Of a DNA stretch of 64,000 nucleotides, positions 33,331 to 45,702 are shown in pieces (position 1 is the first letter of the stretch; each line of letters starts with the position of its first letter). Source of the stretch: Elmis aenea (Eukaryota; Arthropoda; Insecta; Coleoptera; Elmidae); the NCBI GenBank assembly GCA_947652605.1, contig OX393579.1, positions 42,538,970-42,602,969 on the forward strand. Direction: 5' to 3'. Under the pieces are notes generated by a model that worked only from the letters and a program-made list of their open reading frames with translations, did not search any database and was not told the origin of the DNA. The position numbers were made by a program, and so were the translations under genes.

Positions 33331-35157
33331 CTAATTCGAAAGGCAAAAAATATTTTCGTGTCGTACTTTTTCCCATGGCGTCCTCTGTGTAAACGGCACA
33401 AATGATTCTAGCGGCCTGCGATGCCTTAGCTTCTCGGTTAACTCAAACAAAAAGATATGTCGGAAATGGTCGTCTATTTTGTACCACTTTTGTACTTGAC
33501 AACTTGCCAAAACTACAAAATTTTTTCCAAAGCACTCTTGCCTTAGAAACTAAAATCGTTACGAACTGCATCAACTCATACATTATTACAGTTTAATTTT
33601 ACCCATACTACGCAATGAATGACAGCCTAAAGCTTCTACATTATCTCTTCGTTTCTTTTCGTTTTTCTGTGACTTTTAAAATACAAATAATATAATGAAA
33701 ATTGACCGCTGTTATTTTAACACATTCTATAACAAAAAAACCTAAAGGAACTGTTTAACAACATCAAAGTGAACCCGGAAGCGTTGTATCTTAACCATAT
33801 AAAAAAGCAAGTCAGAAACATCTGTATTAAAGTTGATTCCTTGACGAATTTATATCAAAACACTGAAGTGTTGAACAAATTCACTTGTCCGCACATTTTC
33901 GCGTTCTTTATTGAATTGAAGAGGCAGAAGCTTTTTTACTTCTTTATTCCTTTTCGCACTTTGCGTCAACGGTTAAGTTTACTTATTGTGTTTAGTAAGT
34001 CGCTCATCGCGTGGCTGCTATATATTAAACCAAAATTGTCACTAACAACGAGCAACACTGAATTTATAAACCGCTTTTAAAATTAAAACAACAAATATAA
34101 CAATTATTATCGTAAAAACGCAAGGTAAATTCGTTCAGTCGATTGGTAAATGCAGTTGAGTTGTTATTACTACAGACGTTTTTTGGTTATACTTGCTCAG
34201 AATACACATTCTATAGTTTTGGAAATAGACCAAAATCGCAGAAGTGATGACATACCGAAATGTTGATTCACATATCATTACGGAAGTTGTACTAAACACA
34301 AAACACAAAAATAAGAACACAAACTTTTGCAATATCCTCAATTCATAAAAACTGCTATAAATATGATGCTTTTATTGTAATATAATTTATTATCACAGTT
34401 TGTCACTAACATAATTATATCCTATAAACGCATGATATTAATTAAATATATAATCATTTTATGCATTTTGATAATGAACCTTAGTCTTTGCTATCACTAA
34501 AAAGTTACATTAAAACATAACCATAATTTTAGCAGAAAGTGAGATAGATCAATGAGAGTTTCCAAGTTTCCGATTGTAAGATGCTGTAACTCACAATCAT
34601 ACATTATACAACTAGTGCCGAAAATTAAATATTTCACACGAGTATGAAAGTTGATAATGCGAGTGAGAAATATTGTTTCAACACGTGTTGTACACTATAC
34701 TTTTCGGAAGACCAGTTAATGACATAATTATTAATTCTAGTAGAAAAGTGAGAAAACAATTATATTATCCGACGTTGGTGATACTTGACATTTGTGAGGT
34801 TAGATATGACTGAGGACACAAGCGACGCTTTTAAAATTTAATAAATTAATACTTTTTTACCTTTTTACAATTTACCTATTTTTAAAACATTAAAATTCAC
34901 ATTAAGTTCATATCGACGTGACTCAAACTTAGTAGCGTGTGCAAAGTATCTTTGTACACGGTTATTTCAACTTTTCAACACAGTTTCGTTGTCATACGCA
35001 ATGTGTCATTTTCACTCTTAGTGAGTCGTACAAACACATAGTGGTCGTCGAAAAATTAAGTTTTTTTATCCTTTAAAAACTAATTTTATAGAACAGAAAT
35101 AACAAGCTAGATAAATGCACCGTAAAATATTATTTTCGACTAAAATATAGTATAGAA
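33331..35157. other. AT-rich DNA, nothing recognised
   Basis: Frames 33402-33596, 33769-34080 and 34135-34341 have no known motif. An imperfect inverted pair, TAGTGCCGAAAA near 34613 and TTTTCGGAAGACCAG near 34700, could be ends of a small degraded MITE. Confidence 0.4.
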
Positions 35158-36092
35158 CAGTGTTTCCCAAAATTTTTTTTCGTAACCCGGTTATGTTTAT
35201 ACTTCTCCCTTGTGACCCATTAAAATTTGTATTGCCTATTCTGGCCTATACGTAAAATAAAACAAATTTGAATATACATGCTTTCCATATTATATTACAA
35301 TGAAAAGCATTTACCCTATTACAAAAATGTAAAAAAATCAAACTACCAAATATTTTCTTATTAAGAAGTATATACAGGGTGTGTAAAAATTGGCGGAAGC
35401 CCTACACGTGGCACGTGGCGATGTTCTTCGTAAAATTCTAAGTCGAAAATCTTAATACGAAAATGTTGTACCATGCTTGCTGTGTCTGCAAGAGGTCCTC
35501 AAAGTTTTGACATTTAGTCCTTTAATAAGCGTTATTATTTAATACTTTGCAAATGAAAAAGCTGCAATTTGGAATAAAAATAAATTTCGAATAGTATTTT
35601 TTCCTAGATATTGTGTTCTTCCTTTCAAAAATTGGTGTTGAAAACATGTAAATCACTGATTTGAATTAAAATAATACATATGGCAACATTGTCATTAGCT
35701 GTCATCTCTGTTTTTCTCGCAATTATTTCTAGTTTGTGTTTTACGATACCCAAAAGTTTGCAGCTATGTTTACGAACTGAAGGCTTTCAGTTCGAACAAA
35801 AATTGTAAATAACTAAGTAAAAAATTGCTGATAAAAAAATGTCTAAACGCAAATCAATGTATGCAACGTTGCCATTTTTTTTTTCTTTAAATGGTTCCTG
35901 AGGCCATAGGAAGCATGGTACAACATTTTTGTATCAAGATTTTCGACTTAGAATTTTACGAAGAACATCGTCACGTGTAGCGCTTTCGCCAATTTATACA
36001 CACCCTGTATATAATGCTGTTTCTTGTTGCGACCCGGCATTTTGCTTTCGTGGCCCAGTGCAGGGCTGCGACCCACCGTTTGGGAAACGTTG
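35158..36092. mobile_element. hAT-type element with CAGTGTTTCCCAAA ends and nested foldback
   Basis: CAGTGTTTCCCAAAA at 35158 is mirrored by TTTGGGAAACGTTG ending at 36092. Both subterminal regions carry the GACCC/GCGACCC pattern usual in this hAT type. Flanking 8-mers are GTATAGAA (35150-35157) and GTATATAA (36093-36100), 7 of 8 matching. Foldback E occupies 35373-36009, two thirds of the element. Confidence 0.8.
35373..36009. mobile_element. Foldback element E, nested in a hAT element
   Basis: TACAGGGTGTGTAAAAATTG at 35373 is mirrored by CAATTTATACACACCCTGTA ending at 36009. Inverted arms of about 125 bp share ATGTTCTTCGTAAAATTCTA and ATGGTACAACATTTT-like blocks. The interior is non-coding. 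TA at the edges suggests a mariner-type element. Confidence 0.8.
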
Positions 36093-36731
36093 GTATATAA
36101 GATTGAAAACTAAAGTAAATTAGTTTTGAAAAAAGATTTAACTAACCTATATATTTGCCCTTATTAAATGTGATCGATGACTTTCTTATATTTAGCAATA
36201 CCCCTAAAACAAAATTGACGATTAAATGTGAAAACATTAAACAGTAAATAACGACAACGTTAAAAACTTAAATCACTCAACTTTTTTACTAAAAATAACA
36301 TCTAATATCCAAAAGTAAGTACAAACAACTGGCGCTGTACAGTTGTAATCGATTTCATAAGAACGTGTAAAACAAAACGTTAATATTGTTTTCGTTATTA
36401 ACTTTCGGATAATTTAATATTGCTATTGCCATTTTATAGCAAGTGCTATACGAGGCACATTCAGAAAGAAAATAACGTAAAACAATAATTAATTTTTTAG
36501 TTTTATTAGATTTTCAATCCCGTAAACTATTTATTTTCATGGTATCCACTATCCACTATTATTCAGACATTTAACATAACGGGACACTGGCTTTTCCGTA
36601 CACCCTCTTAGAAGAACAGCGTCGCCTGTGTAGATAATCATTTCTGAACTGCTTCTTTAACGTAATCATCGCTTTACTAGCATTTACCACAAATTTCAGG
36701 AACTGTTCCTTACGAAATTGTGACTGACAAT
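36093..36731. other. No recognised gene; host side of a hAT insertion
   Basis: The last 8 bases, CTGACAAT at 36724-36731, are the target duplication of the next element. On the minus strand 36600-36730 is open across the hAT junction into 38550-38640, but I could not assign the peptide. Confidence 0.4.
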
Positions 36732-37053
36732 CAGGGCCCGATCTAGCTTTTCCGCCGCTCTGGGCAAAAATGATTTTTGCCGCCCTTTATATTTAATTTT
36801 ATAAATTATTTTTTTTAAGCATAATTTTTGCAGTGAGTGTAATTTTTGCAGGTATTTATTGAATAACAAGTCTTTTGTTTCATAAAAAAATTTAAATCTA
36901 TAAAAATCAGTAACATAAAATGAAAAATATAAGTAGGAGATAGGTAGGTACATGTTTTTTCTTACATAAAAATTAAATATTTTACTGCTTCGCGAGGGAT
37001 ATTCAAATTATTATTATATGCAACGACAGATTGGTATAACATATATCACAATA

Positions 37054-38278
37054 TACAGGATGTTGACTGAAAATATCGTACAAAGGACTATACCATGCAA
37101 AATTAAATATTTGCAAATATTGGCTTCCATGATTATTTTACGACAAAAGTGTAAACATAAAAGTTTTTCATAATCAAAAACTACTTAAGATTCTTCACTT
37201 GCATTTTCAATTTGGTTACCATTTTCGCTCCCATGCGTTAACATCAGCAAAATGGCACAATTTTTAAATTTTTATAGGCATTTCTCACTTTTCTAGAATT
37301 ATTTGAAATTTTTACTAAATAAATATGAAATGGGAAATAAATAAGCGCTATTATATCTTGCATGAAGGTAAGTTTAATGTGATCTAAATTTTAAAAGTGC
37401 AGTTGGCATTATTTTCGGAAAATAACAGTGTTTAAAAAAACTCTACACACCAGGACGCTACAAAGACAAAGTTCTGTTTGTTGCAAAAACTTCGTTAATA
37501 TTTTGTAATAATTTCGTCTTGATATAGTAGTGACCTATTTATATAAATAAAAAAAAGTTCTCATATGTGTCATTTTACGCTACACGCGCTTTCCAAAATT
37601 TACGAGGTCGCACCTTAAAGTTATTTGTCAGGTAAAGAATAATTTTTCACAGTACAATTTGGCCAATCGATGAGAATAATTTTAAAAAATCGCCGAAATA
37701 TGATAATAAATAAGGAAGATCAAGTTTTACCCATAAAAAATAATTTAAAACGCAAATTTTTCACCTTTCATAAAATTACGTCGTAATTTTACGTCGTAAA
37801 ATGATTGGGAGAAATGATCAGGAGAGCCAACAGTTGCAACTAATTAATTTTGCATGCTAAAGTAAGGTGTCCAATTTTTTCTCACAAGTTTCGGGGACAC
37901 TAACCAAGGGTTATGAAAAAAAACTCGACGATTTTTCGCGGAAATCATGCAAAATTCAATTAAAGAGCGGAAAGTTAAAACTCGGACAGTTTTGCTCATT
38001 TCGAAACTTCCTCCTATTCCAGTTTTCGTTTCCAATGAGCGATTACATTGTTACAATATATTGCCAGACTATAGGATTTGCATAATTTTGCAGCAATGCC
38101 GTACCATAGCTTCCATTAATTATTTTAAAAATTCATGAGAAAATTATGTAAATCAGGACAAGAATTATCCGGGACTTGGGTCTTGTTTCGGGGACTGTCC
38201 CCGAAAATCGGGGACGAATGATCACCTTATGCCCTTATGGTAAAGTCCTTTTGTACAATACTCTCAGTCAACCTTGTA
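37054..38278. mobile_element. Mariner-like element nested in the hAT element
   Basis: TACAGGATGTTGACTGA at 37054 is mirrored by TCAGTCAACCTTGTA ending at 38278. The similarity continues about 40 bp inward through GTACAAAGGACT and AGTCCTTTTGTAC. No transposase motif was read inside. Confidence 0.7.
37863..38229. mobile_element. Third-level nested repeat with TAAGGTG/CACCTTA ends
   Basis: TAAGGTGTCC at 37863 and ATCACCTTA ending at 38229 form short inverted ends. The right part has a GGGGACTGTCCCC palindrome and GGGGACGAATGATCACC, while the left part has TTTCGGGGACAC. Small frames here (37844-38138) are not genes. Superfamily uncertain. Confidence 0.45.
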
Positions 38279-38541
38279 TGTAATACAGTAAGTAACATTA
38301 AGTAAGAGAATTAGAATGAAAATAAATTTCAAAGTGGAATGATTAACTTTAAACTAATCCTAAACGCTTTACCATTGGAGAACTATTATTGTACCCACTC
38401 TAAAGTACACTAATACTCTGCTGTATTTCTGTATACTCTGCTTTTTATTGATTTTAATTTTCTCTTTCTACCAATTTTGCCGCCCCCAAATTTGCCGCTC
38501 TGGGCAGTTGCCCTGCTCGCGCCCCCCTGGATCGGGCCCTG

Positions 38542-39116
38542 CTGACAATCGTTTAAACTTTTGGAAATTGCGCTTACGGTGGGTGCCAAAGATACTCCCT
38601 GAGAAGCACACAGTGCTGCTCAAACGCAAGCCCTCATCACGTCCTTTGGCTGGCAACAAATTAATTACATAAACCTAGCCCAAACTCAGCACCAAAGGTT
38701 GTCATTATGAAAATTATTTATTTAATCCCTTCATCTGATCACAAAATATTTGAACTAAAATTATTACTAACAGAGAGCGGGATGCTGCAAATCTGCAACC
38801 GTTATAAAACAATGCAGGTTGCACCATCCGACGATGATAAGGATACATCAATTCGCAATTTAGCATAAGCGATACAAAATTTTGCTAAAATCTGAAATTA
38901 TTAGCCACTTGTCTTTTGCTATTTGCAGCTTACCTCCCAGATTTACTTTTTTAATTGTTTTGCTAATTTTATTTGGTTATAAAAGATCGCCATTTTCTTC
39001 GGCAGAAAACCAATACATTATTGTGATATCAAGTGATAGAGCAAATATATCAGTAACAAACAAACTTTGTTTCCATTTAAAACCCCTCTCCGCATATATT
39101 AATTGGGCAGTTACCT
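38542..39116. other. AT-rich DNA, nothing recognised
   Basis: It begins with the right copy of CTGACAAT. No other feature. Confidence 0.45.
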
Positions 39117-39505
39117 GTACTGTCAGAGCGGTGCGTCAGGGGTGTAGTTTATCTATATTAAAGTAGCGCTACTGGTCGCCGAAATTCGTCAAAAATTATC
39201 AAGACTAAAATATTTAAATCTCTCTCCAAATTTATATTTACGACCAATTACAAACTCAGATTTCTTAGAAACGACCAATAAACGCGAAAAGGATATTATC
39301 AGTGTTTTATTATGTTTATTGGTCGTTTCTGGGAAATATGAGTTTGTTATTGGTCAAAAACGCAAATTTGACAGGAGGGAATCAACATCTGACATGGGAA
39401 TGTAAAATTATTACCGTGTAGTAATGCTCCTATTGGTAGTCTCTAGAAAATTTAAGATTAGTGATTGGTTAAAAACGAAAATTTGACAGGTGAAGGAAAT
39501 TTTTA
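39117..39505. mobile_element. MITE with AGAAAATTTCC-type end, copy 2 (left end lost)
   Basis: From TACTGTCAGAGCGGTGCGTC to GACAGGTGAAGGAAATTTTT the sequence follows copy 1 at 22646-23114 in the same orientation, including the internal CTCAGATTTCTTAG inverted repeat. The left terminal repeat is missing or replaced. Confidence 0.6.
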
Positions 39506-41477
39506 GTATCATATCCAGAAATCAAAAATTCTTTCTATCTCCATCTTTATTTCCTAATTCTTCAAGGTGTTTCTGGTCATCAAAACCTTCATGATGCACC
39601 ATGTTGTATTTGGTCATGCAAAAATAGTTTTTTAAACTTAAAAGTGTAGTTTCTAAACGTTACAAGCAACTCTGTTTACTAAAGTAAAGATTCCTGAATT
39701 CAGAAATGTCAAATAGTTGCAGAAAACTTTAACATATGGCCCACTATTACATTTTGAAACACTGCGAAAAAAAAACATTTGAAAGAAGAAAACTTTACCA
39801 CGCTATCCGATGGAAAGGGTTTCAAAGTTTTATTAGTCTTGACTAGTGTGATATTCATTTTTAAAAAAACTTTAAAACCTCGTAACTCCATAAAGTAGAA
39901 ATCGGATCAATATTTTCTTGACATTATTTGATAAAATTGCAATTACAAATAAATGTTTAAGTTTGTAATAAAGTCAACGAAACATCCTGTATAAAATTAC
40001 CTAAAGCAAAAATGCACCAGATTACCTACTTTAAAACTAAGCAATTAAGAACACTACCGTTAATACTCGTATAGTACAACTGTTACAAGTTACACGTACG
40101 TGAGCTCCACCTAGATCTGGTTCTAGTTGTAAATCCCTTGCTGTAATATGTTAAATTAAATGCGTCACTGTACTACCACACATATATTTCCGGGATTTAC
40201 CATTGATGTTGCCGCGATATCCATACCATAATAGTAAATCGTTTAAGTCAGAGTCCCACTTGCATAGCTTCCGGACATAGAGCTAGTAATCTTGATTACA
40301 AAAGAAAAAAAACATAATGGAAATATTTCCTAAATAAATAAACAGAGAACATTGCATTAGCCACTTGTTAGTTAAACTTTTTTGAAGTAGACATATACTT
40401 TTAATTCATTTATATTTTAAAGGATGCATTTATTTACTAAATGAATAGATACTTAATTTAGTTGTACAATAGCAACTCATCAGCAACGAAAAATAGTTGC
40501 AAGAAATAATAGTGTTACCTATAAAACGATAATTTTCTGCAGTATTTAACAGAAGAAGCAGTTTTTTTTTTTGTATCTCGATATATTTTGTAACTTAACT
40601 TTATTGATTGAAGTTACATGTTGTAAATCTTTTAAACCTTCTCAACCAACTAAATCTAAACGTCTAAACCTCTATGAAGGATGTGAAATGGTTGTTTTGA
40701 TGATTGCTGTAAAATCAAAGTAACTAAAAATAAAAGCATACTTTCGTTTAAAGTAAGAGTTAAATTTTATAATCCCTGTACATATACCGAGAAATATGTA
40801 AAACTTTTTTTTCTAACTTTTTACAAAATAATTTTCGTAAGCTGTTTAAATCACATTAAGATTAAGAAATTAGAAAAGTTTTCGAATTAACATCAAACAG
40901 TCGATACAAAATAAGTGTCCGCAAAAGCACTTATTTGGTATAAGCTTTATATTCAGTATGTCGCTTTTGATTTGGTTATTCGCAAAACCTTTCGTATAAA
41001 TGGATAAAGAACATTATAAAAAGCATTTGATTACACATTTTTACAGCCTAAAAGGTAAAAATATAATTGTGTTATATACTTTGAATAAATTGTTTAAACT
41101 TTTACAACACCTAGTATTTTCATTATATTAACCACTACATGTTTATCTGCTAATTATAATTACTTAAAACATATTAGTTCTAGTAATAAATTATCCTCAA
41201 TATCTAAAATTATTGTCTATTATAAGATAATATAAAAGGTATAAGGTGTTTCTTAAAAAAAAAAATGACTTACTTATATTTAAAGTTCAGCGAAATGAAA
41301 TGACCAAAACAAACAAAGTTTAACTGATTAAAGCACCAAAGATTATTTTTTTAAATTTCAAATTGTTCCGTTTTGGTAAAGTTCAGAATTTGTCGAAATT
41401 TCCGAAAACATTATAAATGAAAATGCTATTTAAAATCTAAAAAATAAAAAATATATAAATGCTGTTTTATTTAGAAT
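39506..41477. other. AT-rich DNA, little recognised
   Basis: ACATCCTGTATAAAA near 39984 may be a decayed mariner-type end. From about 41236, AAGGTGTTTC and AAAGTTCAGCGAAATG look like an eroded arm of the foldback D family. Nothing codes for a recognisable protein. Confidence 0.4.
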
Positions 41478-42622
41478 TTTGAATTTTTTGAGACAAACCC
41501 AGAACCGTTTTCAAAAATATTCTATCATTTCCGGTTTTCGAGTTATCGAATAAAAAGTGTTTTTTTGTCATATTAATAATGTGTCATATCTCCGTTATTG
41601 TTTTAATTATCAAAAATATTTATGAAGATTATTTTTGGATATTTTTATGTTTAATTTGATAATACTAAAAAAAAAAATTTACGCTCGCCGTTAAAAAGTT
41701 ATGACACAAACTTACCTTTTTTTAAATGGAAACGATAGTTGGCTATGACCTATTTAAATTCCTCATTTTTTTCTTATTCCAAATATATAAGGGTCGATGT
41801 ATTTTTTTTTAATAATACGCAAGTTATGAAGGTTTTTTAGGTTTTTTTTCTAAGAAAATCATAGTAGGCTATGAAAACAAAAAAAAAACAAGGTGTAAAA
41901 CCTTACAAAACTCATGTGGTACAAGTTACCAATATTTTTTAATTTGTTGTGGAGATAAACATTGTAAATATTTGAAAATAAGAAAACAACGATATAGTCG
42001 GTATCAGCAGTAATGTAGGATATTGTTGTTTATCTTATGTTCAAAAAATTTCCTATTTATCTCAATAACAAATTAAAAAACCTTGGTAACTTGTACCACA
42101 TGAGTTTTATAAGGTTTTACACCTTGTTTATTTTTTGTTTTCACAGCCTACTATGATTTTCTTTAAAAAAAACTAAAAAACCTTCATAACTTGCGTATTG
42201 TTGAAAATAAATACATCAACCCTTATATATTTGAAATGAGAAAAAAATGAGGAATTTAAATAGGTCATAGCCAACTATCGTTTCTATTTAAAAAAAGGTA
42301 AGTTTGTGTCATAACTTTTTAACGGCGAGCGTAAAATTTTTTTTTTTAGTATAATCAAATTAAACATAAAAATATTATCCAAAAATAATCTTAATAAATA
42401 TTTTTGATATTTACAACAATAACGGAGATATGACACATTATTAATATGACAAAAAAACACGTTTTATTCGATAACTCGAAAACCGAAAATGATAGAATAT
42501 TTTTGAAAACGGTTCTGAGTTTGTCTCAAAAAACTGCACATTTTTGGTAAGTTAACCGTTTCTCTATCTTAAATATTAACCGAGATACCCATGCAATCCC
42601 ATCGAATTTGGACCACCCTGTA
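41478..42622. mobile_element. Foldback element F, related to B, asymmetric end
   Basis: TTTTTTGAGACAAACCCAGA near 41482 is mirrored by TCTGAGTTTGTCTCAAAAAA near 42534, and the arms pair inward to a ~110-bp loop near 42005. The inner arms share GTTGGCTATGACCTATTTAA and AATAATACGCAAGTTA with foldback B. On the right a terminal segment runs on to GGACCACCCTGTA at 42622, but its left partner is missing. Confidence 0.7.
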
Positions 42623-43502
42623 CATGAACACTGGTACAAGTTGCTCATTCAAAGTAAGGTATCAGGTAAAGTTTTAATTAGTTGTCAGTTTTATAAATGT
42701 TGCAAAAATATTTGTATAGTTTTTTGTAAGCGTGCGAAAAGTGTTAAGTACTGCTGAGCAAAGTACTTTCCGCACGCTATTTTACAAATGTCTACTTTCG
42801 ATATTTGCCAACTAATTTAACTGATTCCCCATACCCTTGTCTTTCTAATCGAAACATTAGTGTATAACCAAAACCTAATTTCGCTAAATATACTTATAAA
42901 TAGATAACCACCAAAAACTCGAACGAATGAAGAGTTTCAATTTATTGGCGTGTAAAATTCAAGATGCTTATAATTGTAATGAAGATTGCTACAAAATTTA
43001 ATTAAAATTAAGCAAACTAGGCAAGTTTAAGGTTTGCAGTGCATATAAGATCTATCAAACCATAACTTAAACTCAACTTGATAATTTTAGACAGCTGCTC
43101 ATAAACAAACTACACCGTGTAGCGACGAAACTTTAAAATTTCATTCATAAATCGTAATGCCAGCGACGACACCCTTTAATATATTACACTTTTAATCCTA
43201 TGAGTTGAATTCGTTTTAGTGTAAATCTAATTATTTAATTTCCTTAATTCAATAACTAACTTATCAAATTCGTTTAATCGTAACAAGTTAAAGTGGCGCA
43301 AACGCGATTAATAAGTTCGACAACGAAATTAGCGAGACGGATATAGTAAATGAGTTTTTGTGTTGGGATCGTTGAGTGAATTATGGACTCGTAAACCGTG
43401 AAACAATATAACGGTGCAAATCGTGTTTAGAACATTTGGTAAAAACAAGAAACAGTAACAAATAAATAATAGAATAAGACAAACAAATATATAAACAGCA
43501 AT
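42623..43502. other. AT-rich DNA, nothing recognised
   Basis: No coding or repeat signature. GAAAAGTGTTAAGTAC and GTACTTTCCGCACGC near 42738-42778 form a weak hairpin. Confidence 0.4.
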
Positions 43503-44160
43503 GTGGATTACATTGCGAAAAAAGTTGCGAAAAAAATTAGTTTTCTGGGTAGATTAACAAACAAACTTAGCCTTTCAGCAAAAATTACAGTATATAGGTC
43601 ACTAATCGCTCCACACTTCGATTACTGCGCGAGTATTTTGTTCTTATGCAACGAAGGTGACTTACGTAAATTGCAGAAACAACAAAACAGAGGAATGCGT
43701 GTTATTTTAAAATTCTCGAGATACGCTAAAATAAGCGAAATGTTAAATACTTTAAAGTGGTTGAGTATACGGCAAAAAATTACGTTTAATTGCCTATTCT
43801 TATACATAAGGCAATAAATAATTTTTTACCACGTTACATGACTAAAAATTTAATACTAAACTGTAACATTCACGAATACCAGACCAGGAACAAAGACGAC
43901 TTTAGACTACCAAAACTAACGAAAACAAATACACAGAACGCCTTGTACTACAAAGGGCTCAAGATTTTTAATGATTACCTGTGGAAATTAAACAAACCAC
44001 TTCCATATCAAATTTTAAAAAACGATGTTTAGAATATGTGAAAAATAATGTTAAGATTTAATAATTAAGAAAATATGTACAAATAAATATAAGCAGCATT
44101 AAGATAATGTAGAATTAGCTAAAAGCTAAATAAAGATTTATTATTATTATTATTAAACAT
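43503..44160 (+). pseudogene. 5'-truncated non-LTR retrotransposon, reverse transcriptase C-terminus
   Basis: The frame 43503-43817 encodes YIAKKVAKKISFLGRL, then SLIAPHFDYCASILF, then LQKQQNRGMRVIL, then LNTLKWLSIRQKI: the thumb and post-thumb region of CR1/Jockey-type reverse transcriptases. A frameshift near 43795 moves to a second frame (43790-44032) that continues with NNFLPRY, HEYQTRNKDDFRLPK, and ALYYKGLKIFNDY, the usual end of these proteins, with a TAG stop. A (TTA)n tail at about 44138-44155 marks the 3' end. No convincing target duplication was found. One frameshift and no catalytic core: dead but not very old. Confidence 0.85.
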
Positions 44161-44477
44161 TCAGTAATTGCTTTTCAGTCACTTAAAAGCATTTTGTAAG
44201 AAACCAGTGATATTTTCTTTGTGGATATAATTTATTTTGGGTATATGCTTCTTGCTAATTATTGTATTAAAGATTAAAGACTACTATTTTCAAATCGTAG
44301 CCACTAGGGTTTCTCATAATTAAAATGTTTGCTTATTCCGGGATTCCGGGAAGAAATGGTACTTCTTTCCGAGATTTCCTGATATTACGAGGGGTAATAA
44401 ATTATGTTAATAATTTAAAATAAATAATCCGAAAAAGAAAGTCATTGGTTTATTACTTAAAATAACTCCTAGTCATA
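44161..44477. other. Possible hAT-like end, otherwise nothing
   Basis: TAGGGTTTCTCATAATT near 44309, followed by ATTCCGGGATTCCGGGAA, resembles a hAT terminus with its palindromic subterminal repeat. No partner with a matching target duplication was found. Confidence 0.3.
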
Positions 44478-45090
44478 TACAGGGTGAGTCACGACGGACG
44501 CCACAAAGTTTTATGGCGAAACGGCATATATTCTCCAACTTCTATTGCAGTTAGATTATGTAAGTCAGTAACGGCTACATTTTACATTCAGGGTGCTCCA
44601 AAAAAGAGTGGCATATCAAAGTTATACTTTTTGTTATGTATATTTTTACATTTTTGAATTCCTCTTTAAATTTACTTCAAAAATGTAAAAGGTTGTATGG
44701 GTCTTAAGCTTAAGTCAACCGTTTTCATGAAAATACAGTACTTTCAAAAATATTCAACATATAAAAACTTTGAAAAGTCTGAAGAAATTCGCTTGGAGAT
44801 TAGCTGGACAATAGATTCTTTAACACTTTCCACTAAATACATTTTTAAAATATTATACAGGGCGTTTTTTACATCTGGTCAAACTTGTAAAACTTTAAAC
44901 AAGGATACCTAACTCTTTTTTTTTAATACAACACCCTATACTTTTTTACACGGTCTTATAGAAAATTTAAATGTCTTTTTAAAACATCCAGGCTGTTTTT
45001 AACCTACAATTGATGTTTTCCGAGATATCGCGATTTTATTGTTAATTTTTAGGGCAAAGTAATATTTTCGAGTAGGCTATGAAGGTGGTA
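44478..45090 (+). mobile_element. Single arm related to foldbacks A and H
   Basis: It begins TACAGGGTGAGTCACGACGG. From about 44640 it follows the left arm of 1719-3556: ATGTAAAAGGTTGTAT, ACACTTTCCACTAAATACAT, ATTATACAGGGCGTTTTTTA, GAGATATCGCGATTTTATTG and ATTTTCGAGTAGGCTATGAA occur in that order. No opposite arm follows. Confidence 0.7.
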
Positions 45091-45702
45091 TTTCCTCGTC
45101 GATTAGATGGAAAACTCAAATAAGAACTTATTTTTGATGCGATAATATCGACGGCATCCAATTATTTCGAAAGAAGCGCAAACAGTTATGTAAAATTTAC
45201 AGTACACTTATTATTATGAAGCAACCAGTAATAAACAAGTTAAAAATATGATTATAAAGTACATTTGATAACCCTAGTGCAGAACATTTAATCATAAATG
45301 TAGGACGTAGGACACAAACCATGGATTAGACAGGACCAAAAGTAGGACGTGTGGCAACCCTACTATTCGCGTTTAATGACTCGAAACGTCTGCTAATTTC
45401 AAATTACGCAAGCGTGGTTACAGAGAACTGAAAATAAATCGCCAGGGCCTATTCATGTCACCCTTTCTTAAATGTAGTTTCTTCTTTGTTCTGTAATTGT
45501 GTGAATCAAGCAACTGTCATTTATATGCAAATATCATTTAAATTGTCTTTTACAAACATTAGAGAAAATATTTTGTAGGTACATGTGGCGACAAAGCCAA
45601 ACTATACAGTGCAAATTCACTTAATTTTAAAGATTACAATAATAACTCTATTTAAATAACATAACTAAACAGTTTTTAAGAGTTTAATGGTTTACTTCAG
45701 AA
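45091..45702. other. No recognised gene; a hAT-like terminus near 45361
   Basis: GTGTGGCAACCCTA ending near 45362 looks like the right terminus of a TAGGGTTGCC-type hAT element. Its left end was not found. Confidence 0.35.

Larger units (their letters stand above)
36732..38541. mobile_element. hAT-type element with perfect target duplication and two nested elements
   Basis: CAGGGCCCGATC at 36732 is mirrored by GATCGGGCCCTG ending at 38541. CTGACAAT flanks both sides exactly (36724-36731, 38542-38549). The subterminal GCCGCTCTGGGCA also appears on both sides. A mariner-like element (37054-38278) and another inside it (37863-38229) fill much of the interior. No transposase is recognised. Confidence 0.9.

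Noticed and set aside
33402..34341. Three frames of 64-103 residues.
   Set aside because: No motifs, no supporting splice or start context, and no relation to neighbouring elements.
44309..45362. A possible hAT element between TAGGGTTTCTC at 44309 and GGCAACCCTA near 45362.
   Set aside because: The subterminal sequences differ and the flanking 8-mers (GTAGCCAC and CTATTCGC) do not match, so the ends probably belong to different elements.
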